Source: Smittium mucronatum (lineage: Eukaryota > Kickxellomycota > Harpellomycetes > Harpellales > Legeriomycetaceae). Taken from it: a stretch of 11,667 nt of DNA. Within the stretch, counting starts at the first letter, position 1; every line of letters begins with the position of its first letter. Under the pieces are notes generated by a model. The model did no database searches. It was given only the letters and a program-made list of their open reading frames with translations, and had not been told where the DNA came from. The stretch is from positions 1-11,667 of the forward strand of contig LSSL01004950.1 of the NCBI GenBank assembly GCA_001953115.1, in the 5' to 3' direction. The position numbers and the translations under genes were made by a program. Positions 7,057-11,667 of this stretch are shown here, piece by piece.

Positions 7057-7342
7057 TGGCTATGACTCACACTGACAGGCCTAATCTAAATGGATTACTA
7101 ACTATGAAATTCCCAAATGGACAATTACTGCCAATAGTATATCTAATCTCCAGTTTTGGTCAATTTTCTCGGCAGCAAATTGGGTTGTCGATTATTACTG
7201 GAGGCCTCTGCTTTTGTGCCTACATTTCAGCAGAAAACCCAATTATTTTTAGAAATTTATTGCTGTAGTGTATGCTGTCCCTATCATCCCCACTTGATCT
7301 AGCTTTTCCAAGTTTCTTTACGATTCGATTTTTTTCTTAGCC

Positions 7343-7855
7343 ATGTTTTCCCACTATTATCTGTTCCAATGCGTTTATTTCAAAGTATTCGGAGCTAGCA
7401 AAACGAATCTGAATCTGATACTCCCTGGTGGCACTGAGATTGAAATGGTTTTCAGCCCTGTTCACAATCAAAATCGTGGTACTCTTGAGCTTCCTTTTCC
7501 AGAGCCTCAATTTTCTAAACACCATTTCAAAAGCTTTTATATTGATAAAATACTAGTTTCATTGGTTTTCCTAATTCTATATATCAAATGCCAAGATTAT
7601 GTCAATAATGCTTGTATTCTGTTCTTCTGTATGAAACATCTTCCTAGCCCCCTTTCCAAAAGACTATTGGGGATATGGATATTCAATAATATTTCTAAAT
7701 GTATTTTTTTGGACAGAATTTTAAGCAGAGTCCAATATATTCGACTTTGCCCTTTCCGAGCCCAAAATATGCATTCTATTTCTAATATCGAAAAAAAATC
7801 ATTATTTGGTAGATTTGCAAAAAACAACCCATTAATAAAGTTTAATTTTTATTAA
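7343..7855 (+). CDS. Hypothetical ORF, 170 aa, Phe/Ile/Leu-rich
   Basis: This is the longest frame in the right half of the window: ATG to TAA, 170 codons. In DNA with about one stop per 14 codons, such a length is unlikely by chance. The product is rich in Phe, Ile, Leu, Lys and Ser, with a possible single membrane segment near residues 70-83 (ILVSLVFLILYI) and a more ordinary region (NLNLILPGGTEIEMVF). A pyrimidine run plus TTAG directly precedes the ATG and could be a splice acceptor. The opposite strand carries two shorter open frames (7525-7337, 7827-7597), so the true coding strand is not certain. No family is recognised. It may be a relic of a mobile element, given its repeat-rich neighbours. 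Confidence 0.3.
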   Translation: MFSHYYLFQCVYFKVFGASKTNLNLILPGGTEIEMVFSPVHNQNRGTLELPFPEPQFSKHHFKSFYIDKILVSLVFLILYIKCQDYVNNACILFFCMKHLPSPLSKRLLGIWIFNNISKCIFLDRILSRVQYIRLCPFRAQNMHSISNIEKKSLFGRFAKNNPLIKFNFY

Positions 7856-7940
7856 AGCGATCTTATTGATCAAAAAGCATAATTCATTTTTGCTCTGCCA
7901 ATACTGAAAGGGTTAATGAATCCACAGCTACAAGGTTTAA

Positions 7941-8200
7941 ATATGGGAGATTCTCTTAGAGAGCAGACACTCTACTATTAAATATTTACTACTTTCCTAA
8001 TTTGGAAATAAGCACATCTTACAATTTTCAAAACTATTGGATATTGGATTTTCAAAATAAATATTCCATTGGAATAATGTGGAAATGTTACTAGATACAG
8101 CAAATATTTCATTTTTATTGGTTTAGAATGAAATAAATTATATTCAGCTAATGGTAAAACCAGTAAAAAAAAGTCTGACCTTGAAAAGAATCTCCCATAT
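7941..8200 (+). mobile_element. MITE-like element, copy 1
   Basis: This is a 260-bp element with terminal inverted repeats. The left arm 7941-7968 begins ATATGGGAGATTCT. The right arm 8173-8200 is its inverse, with 23 of 28 positions matching and the outer 14 perfect. The arm ends are ATAT palindromes, so a TA (or ATAT) target duplication, as in Tc1/mariner-derived MITEs, is possible but cannot be separated from the repeat itself. It contains no transposase. A diverged second copy in the same orientation lies at 9872-10128. The minus-strand frame 8262-7978 across it is AT-rich and looks like a by-product, not a gene. Confidence 0.62.
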
Positions 8201-8394
8201 AGCAATTTGAAAAATAGATAATGTATCATTGAGGCAAAAATAAACATTTGAATTGATAACACCCAGCCCGATACTCAAAATCAACTTATAATGCGTAAAT
8301 TTATTATGCTTATTAAAAAATATATACACTAGATATACTCCTCGAAGCCAACAATTGTATAGATACGTTTGCCTTATCTGTATTATAATTACAC

Positions 8395-8487
8395 TTAGTT
8401 ATTTTGGTCCCGAAAGAAGCTAATCATTCCATAAAATAAACCGCCCGAGAGCATGGTACGGATAAAACCCAACTTTTGAGATAAACC
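8395..8487 (-). CDS. Possible terminal exon fragment, 30 codons
   Basis: A CATACTTAG acceptor-like sequence ends at 8488 on the minus strand. After it, 30 codons run open to a TAA (8397-8395), giving GLSQKLGFIRTMLSGGLFYG and then MISFFRDQNN. The glycine/hydrophobic pattern looks like the end of a small membrane protein, but the preceding exon could not be identified. It may be chance. Confidence 0.18.
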   Translation of the reverse strand, partial: GLSQKLGFIRTMLSGGLFYGMISFFRDQNN

Positions 8488-9871
8488 CTAAGTATGTGTC
8501 GAAATTGCGTGTTAATCATTATTCGTTTGAGGTAAAAAGCAGCCCGTTACTTTAAATTTAATAAAATTCAAAACCCCCGTGATAAGTCTTTAGTCAGTGT
8601 TATTTATTGGGTGTTTCTCGGATAGATCGGATTAATACCAACATATTTATAGCCAGTAGTAATTTATGAGCGATTTGAATTCTAGATGGATTACATTTTC
8701 AATCTAACTCATAAAAAGTCTCGTGTTATAAAAACTATAAAGCATGAAAAGAAGTCTCATTTTATTGGCATCCCCCTATAATGAATGATCTTAAGAAACT
8801 TACCTAACGTATTTTTTAAAAACTAAAAGAAAAATAAATACAAAATGCCGTTACAGCAGATTCTTAGCCAAATCTTTTAAACCTGGAAATTTGAAAGATA
8901 ATGTCTATAACATAAGCCTTTTTTTTTTACAATTATTGTAAATCAAGGTGGGGGTTAAATATATTTATATCTTTTTCAAATCATAAAAGCGTATGTACTC
9001 TATCTCAACGACTTGCCGATTCCAATCATAAATCTAAAGCTGTTTGATGATATAATCTTGTCTAGGTTGATCAGTTGAACAAATTTTGCTAAGGCTTTTT
9101 TATTAAAATAGAATCGGTTATAATGAGTCATGTTTCCCAGTGGCTAAAAGGGTCATAATTTGCGGAACAAGAATGGAGGTTTTTTTTTTAGTTTTCGTAA
9201 AAGCCAAGTGAGATTTTTATGATTTTGCTATAACAAAAAGCAGGTTTTATAAAAGTTCAATGAAATCGAAGTATGCCAAATTCGATTTTAGTTATATCAC
9301 CTAAGGGCTGAAATATCAACCCATGTTTCTATACGCTTTAATTATTGCCTAATAAATGTTTCTAAAATACTCTAACGTCTCTAATTCTAAAAATTGGATC
9401 AAGTAGGAATTCCATGTCTGGTTTGAGAAATAGATAAACACTTTTTTGACTCTACGGATTTAGTAGTAATAGTTTGACTCTTTTTTCTAGGATAGCTTGT
9501 TTCGCAACATCAATTAAGGTGCTTTTGTTTTCACATTAGATAAGTTTAAATTCAACTATTTTCGCTTTGGTAATCGACAATTTTATTTATTTAAAATCTA
9601 TCTTATCTGGATGCGTAGAAAAAACTAGAGACGGATGAGTTTGTAAGAAAAAACAATACGTGCTAACCCAAAGATGCGTTTTTGTAAGAGAATTCTCAGC
9701 AGCAAAAAATCTAAATACCTATGGTGTAAGAATCGTTAGCAAGCTTTGGAACCTGTTCAATAAATTATTGGCTTCCAAGTCTGGTATCCAAGCATTATAT
9801 AGCTTATTCAGAAATAAATTATGCGCAGATCACAAATACTTGCAAAACTATCTTATTTATATTTTACTATA
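8488..9871. other. Gene-poor spacer between the two MITE-like copies
   Basis: AT-rich DNA with many stops in all frames read. A short stem-loop with 8-bp perfect arms (AAATCGAA 9263-9270, TTCGATTT 9281-9288) is the only distinct structure. A 70-codon plus-strand frame at 9660-9872 starts with GTG, not ATG, and is not accepted as a gene. I see nothing else supportable. Confidence 0.5.
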
Positions 9872-10128
9872 GAGATTCTCTTTGAGAGCGGACACTTTCC
9901 TACTAAATTTCTACTACTTTCCTAATTTGGAAATGTAGTGCTAAGATAAAAAATAGAGTTGTTGGGTAGTTCAAAATATGGATTTTAGAGGTTAATTTTC
10001 TATTGGTAAATACCTTAATTTTATTAGAGCCGGTATATTTTTCTATTTCTATTGGTCTAGTTATAAATATATCGAAATTTAGCCAATGGTTTACATAGAA
10101 AAAAAAGTATAGTCTTGAAAAGAATCTC
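9872..10128 (+). mobile_element. MITE-like element, copy 2
   Basis: This is a 257-bp relative of 7941-8200 in the same orientation. The first 63 bases (from GAGATTCTCTT through TAATTTGGAAAT) match copy 1 at 56 of 63 positions. The last 48 or so (from AGCCAATGGT to TTGAAAAGAATCTC) are also clearly alignable, while the middle is more diverged but collinear. The terminal inverted repeat is shorter: GAGATTCT at 9872-9879 pairs with AGAATCTC at 10121-10128, with weaker pairing inside. The outer ATATGG of copy 1 is not preserved. It has no coding capacity for a transposase, so it is a non-autonomous, old insertion. Confidence 0.58.
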
Positions 10129-10250
10129 ATTTAAATTAATATTTTCCAGGAAAAAATTCTGGTTTCACAACTATTTGTGTATATTAATAATTTCAACAAG
10201 CCTAAAAATTTTAATTACCCAATAGTATATAAAAACTATCAAACTAATTA

Positions 10251-10379
10251 TTAAATTGGACGAAAAGTGAAACCTATTTTTGTACGATTGGTCCTGAAGA
10301 TGTTAAAAAACTCAAATATATATAGAATTAATTTAATTGGAACTAATATCATACTGTAAAATAAAGTGGATTTTATCAT
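10251..10379 (-). pseudogene. Fragment of the dispersed minus-strand family (motif A)
   Basis: This is a 42-codon frame from an ATG at 10379 to a TAA at 10253-10251, containing FFNIFRTNRTKIGFTFRPI. It matches the peptide at the left window edge (INLFKTDGTKNGIHF) at about 8-9 of 15 positions, and the DNA is alignable. The upstream part is hydrophobic and AT-rich. It is too short for a gene, so it is treated as a relic or exon of the same unknown family. Confidence 0.3.
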
Positions 10380-10541
10380 CGTAGCAACGAAAAATTAATA
10401 TTAATAATTAACAGCCAATAAATGTTCTAATGAAAATATAAGAAACTTTTTATGTTAAATATAGCTAAAAGCCCCCATAATATACAGATTAATAAAACAA
10501 ATAATTGGATATATAAACACTAAGATCATTCATTAATTGAT

Positions 10542-10809
10542 TCAATATCGACTGTACTTACAAGGATCTTGTATACAGTATATATCTTTGCCTTTGTTTC
10601 CGAACAAAGTCATGTCAACCTGACTGGACGATGAATTATACTGCACTGTTCGTAAAGGGAAGTGTGAGTTTATTTCTTGGTCGAATCCTTTATTGATTCC
10701 ACAAGCCAGATCTATTCTCGTTGATGACCTTGCGACCCTCTATTGGATTGCGAGGACGGATGCAGATTCTGACAGTCTCCTGATTAAACAATAAATCCAA
10801 ATAGATTTC
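10542..10809 (-). pseudogene. Frame-disrupted protein-like region with splice signals
   Basis: After a good acceptor (T-rich run, TTTTAG ending at 10810), the minus strand is open for 39 codons (10809-10690). It includes LFNQETVRICIRPRNPIEGR and INENRSGLWNQ before a TAA. An overlapping frame (10739-10542, 65 codons) carries on with GINKGFDQEINSHFPLRTVQ, then SSSQVDMTLFGNKGKDIYCI and QDPC, at which point a perfect GTAAGT donor begins (10561 downward). GC content is higher than in the surroundings. The frame change inside the overlap suggests a frameshift in an exon of a former gene, or an undetected tiny intron. The family is not recognised; the block TLFGNKGKDIYC faintly resembles motif A of the neighbouring fragments. 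Confidence 0.42.
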
Positions 10810-10956
10810 CTAAAATATAAAATATTTCGAATTAATATTTAAATAATGAGTTGGTTAACAATTTGTAAGTTATTTAAAGAGTATATAATGTAATTCACAT
10901 TCCAATGATTATGTTGATATTTTTACGGAAACCAATGAAAATAATTGATAAATAAT

Positions 10957-11191
10957 CTATTTTTTCATCAAATATTGCCAGAAATCCCCGAATATAGGTC
11001 TAATGTACCGGTAATAATCGATCCAAAATACACCGCTGGGCCCAGCATCTGAGGTGTCACTCAAACACCTATGAAAATAAATGCCAAAAATTGTGGGATC
11101 ATGGAAATTGGGCTCTCTCTTGCTTCTCTAAACAATTTTTTGTTTCAGGAACCAATGGAAAGAGAGAAATAGTTTTTCTTATTTTCATCAT
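10957..11191 (-). pseudogene. Frameshifted fragment of the dispersed family (motifs A and B)
   Basis: An ATG at 11191 opens a 30-codon frame (ISLFPLVPETKNCLEKQER) that stops at 11101-11099. A second frame, 11127-10957 (56 codons), overlaps it and continues with NFHDPTIFGIYFHRCLSDTS, then GPSGVFWIDYYRYIRPIFGD, ending at a TAG. A single frameshift between 11127 and 11099 would join them, so this looks like a broken gene or exon. Motif A (DPTIFGIYF) and motif B (SG-VFWIDYYRYI, RPIFG) both recur at the left edge of the window on the same strand. The family and function are unknown. Confidence 0.42.
11035..11046. repeat. 12-bp perfect palindrome
   Basis: GCTGGGCCCAGC is perfectly self-complementary and GC-rich in AT-rich DNA. 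It lies inside the frameshifted fragment, so it may simply be coding sequence. Confidence 0.5.
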
Positions 11192-11330
11192 TTAGATCAC
11201 ACCTTTATTATAAATTAATTATTTTTGTGAAACATCAACCGAATAAAATTTATTGGTACCAAAATTATTCGATCATATTGATCATTAATTACGTAAAATA
11301 AATTAGACCAAAGAAAAAAAATCCAAGTGC

Positions 11331-11358
11331 CAAGAATTTGGATCGGATTCGAATCCAA
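11331..11358. repeat. Imperfect palindrome around GGATTCGAATCC
   Basis: AATTTGGAT is followed by CGGATTCGA and then ATCCAAATT, with a perfect 12-bp palindrome (GGATTCGAATCC) nested in it. Together with the GC-rich inverted pieces just downstream, it resembles sub-terminal sequence of a DNA transposon, but no partner end is in view. Confidence 0.4.
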
Positions 11359-11544
11359 ATTCGCAGATTCGTTGGTGTGTGAACCAATTTCACTGCCACA
11401 CCGTACCTCATCCCGGATTAATACTATTAAAAAGCTATTCAGTGAAAAATTTCAAAAAAGTTAAGCCCAATTTTATGTCTGTAGGCCAAAATTTATTAAT
11501 TAAACAGAAACTCTAAAAAAGACCGGTTCCCGTCCGATTTTAAA

Positions 11545-11568
11545 GATTCTAAAAAGTTTTTTAGAATC
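11545..11568. repeat. 24-bp inverted repeat, 11-bp arms
   Basis: GATTCTAAAAA (11545-11555) and TTTTTAGAATC (11558-11568) are perfect inverse copies separated by two bases. They could be a terminator-like hairpin or a transposon-internal palindrome. There is no adjacent gene to assign it to. Confidence 0.5.
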
Positions 11569-11605
11569 AGTTGAGTCAGGGGATCATTTTAAGCTAATAA
11601 AAGTT

Positions 11606-11646
11606 GGGGGTCGAAACACTGGAAAAAAAGTGTAAAAATCCACCCC
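11606..11646. repeat. Nested inverted repeat at the right edge
   Basis: GGGGT (11607-11611) pairs with ACCCC (11642-11646), and inside it ACACT (11616-11620) pairs with AGTGT (11629-11633) around an A-rich loop. This GC-capped structure stands out from the AT-rich flank and may be the end of a mobile element that continues beyond the window. Confidence 0.35.
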
Positions 11647-11667
11647 TACAAAACGCTATATTTTATA

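Noticed and set aside
7062..7268. 68-codon plus-strand frame divergent from the 100-residue ORF
   Set aside because: No recognisable feature beyond a hydrophobic patch; I could not join it in frame by a GT-AG intron to the ORF at 7343.
9660..9872. 70-codon plus-strand frame just before MITE-like copy 2
   Set aside because: It starts with GTG only, shows no family resemblance, and stops exactly at the element border.
7978..10130. Minus-strand frames in both MITE-like copies ending in FQIRKVV(N/E)I
   Set aside because: The similar endings follow from the 89% identical DNA of the element's left part; the middle of the peptides is not conserved, so no protein-level selection is visible.
10690..10809. 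Kinesin-like start suggested by VRICIRPRNP
   Set aside because: The following sequence has no P-loop or other kinesin motor motif, so the resemblance is too short to use.
11289..11296. Second TTACGTAA palindrome
   Set aside because: It is in gene-free AT-rich DNA, where an 8-mer of this composition is expected by chance.
11341..11365. GGATTCGAATCC resembling a tRNA T-arm
   Set aside because: No acceptor, D or anticodon stems can be placed around it; it is better explained as a palindrome.

Overview
The window looks like nuclear DNA of a fungus. It is AT-rich, and a pyrimidine-rich or purine-rich tract lies upstream of two of its genes. It carries a fungal-type set of housekeeping and signalling genes on both strands and no operon layout. 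A heterotrimeric G-protein gamma subunit with a C-terminal CaaX box rules out bacteria and archaea. The three clear genes have no introns. Placement in an early-diverging (zygomycete-grade) lineage is only an inference from the short, animal-like gamma subunit, the AT-rich intergenic DNA and the BAG6-like protein; no marker here fixes the species.

Layout: (1) Positions 1 to about 930, minus strand: several open segments in changing frames that read like protein. They are either exons of an unrecognised split gene running off the left edge or a decaying gene. (2) 1348-2394, plus strand: a purine-rich tract, a TATA box and a complete Pho13/PGP-type HAD phosphatase. (3) 2900-3726, plus strand: a hairpin flanked by bZIP-type sites, two cytosine-rich tracts that could form G-quadruplexes on the minus strand, the G-gamma gene and its poly(A) signal. 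(4) 3992-6520, minus strand: an 842-residue Ser/Thr/Pro-rich protein with an N-terminal ubiquitin-like domain resembling BAG6/scythe, convergent with G-gamma. (5) 6754-7855: two unrecognised ORFs. (6) 7941-11667: a gene-poor, repeat-rich flank with two related terminal-inverted-repeat elements (MITE-like) about 1.9 kb apart, several frame-disrupted protein-like fragments on the minus strand, and a cluster of palindromes at the right edge.

The three solid genes do not form a pathway: one is metabolite-repair or phosphatase chemistry, one is G-protein signalling, and one is probably protein quality control. The most interesting unexplained signal is the set of minus-strand fragments at both ends of the window. 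They share two short motifs, one DxTxxGIxF-like and one SG-(hydrophobic)-DYxY followed by RPIFG, and so appear to be relics or members of one dispersed, undescribed family. The MITE-like pair is the second. I found no defence, CRISPR or other discrete novel system.
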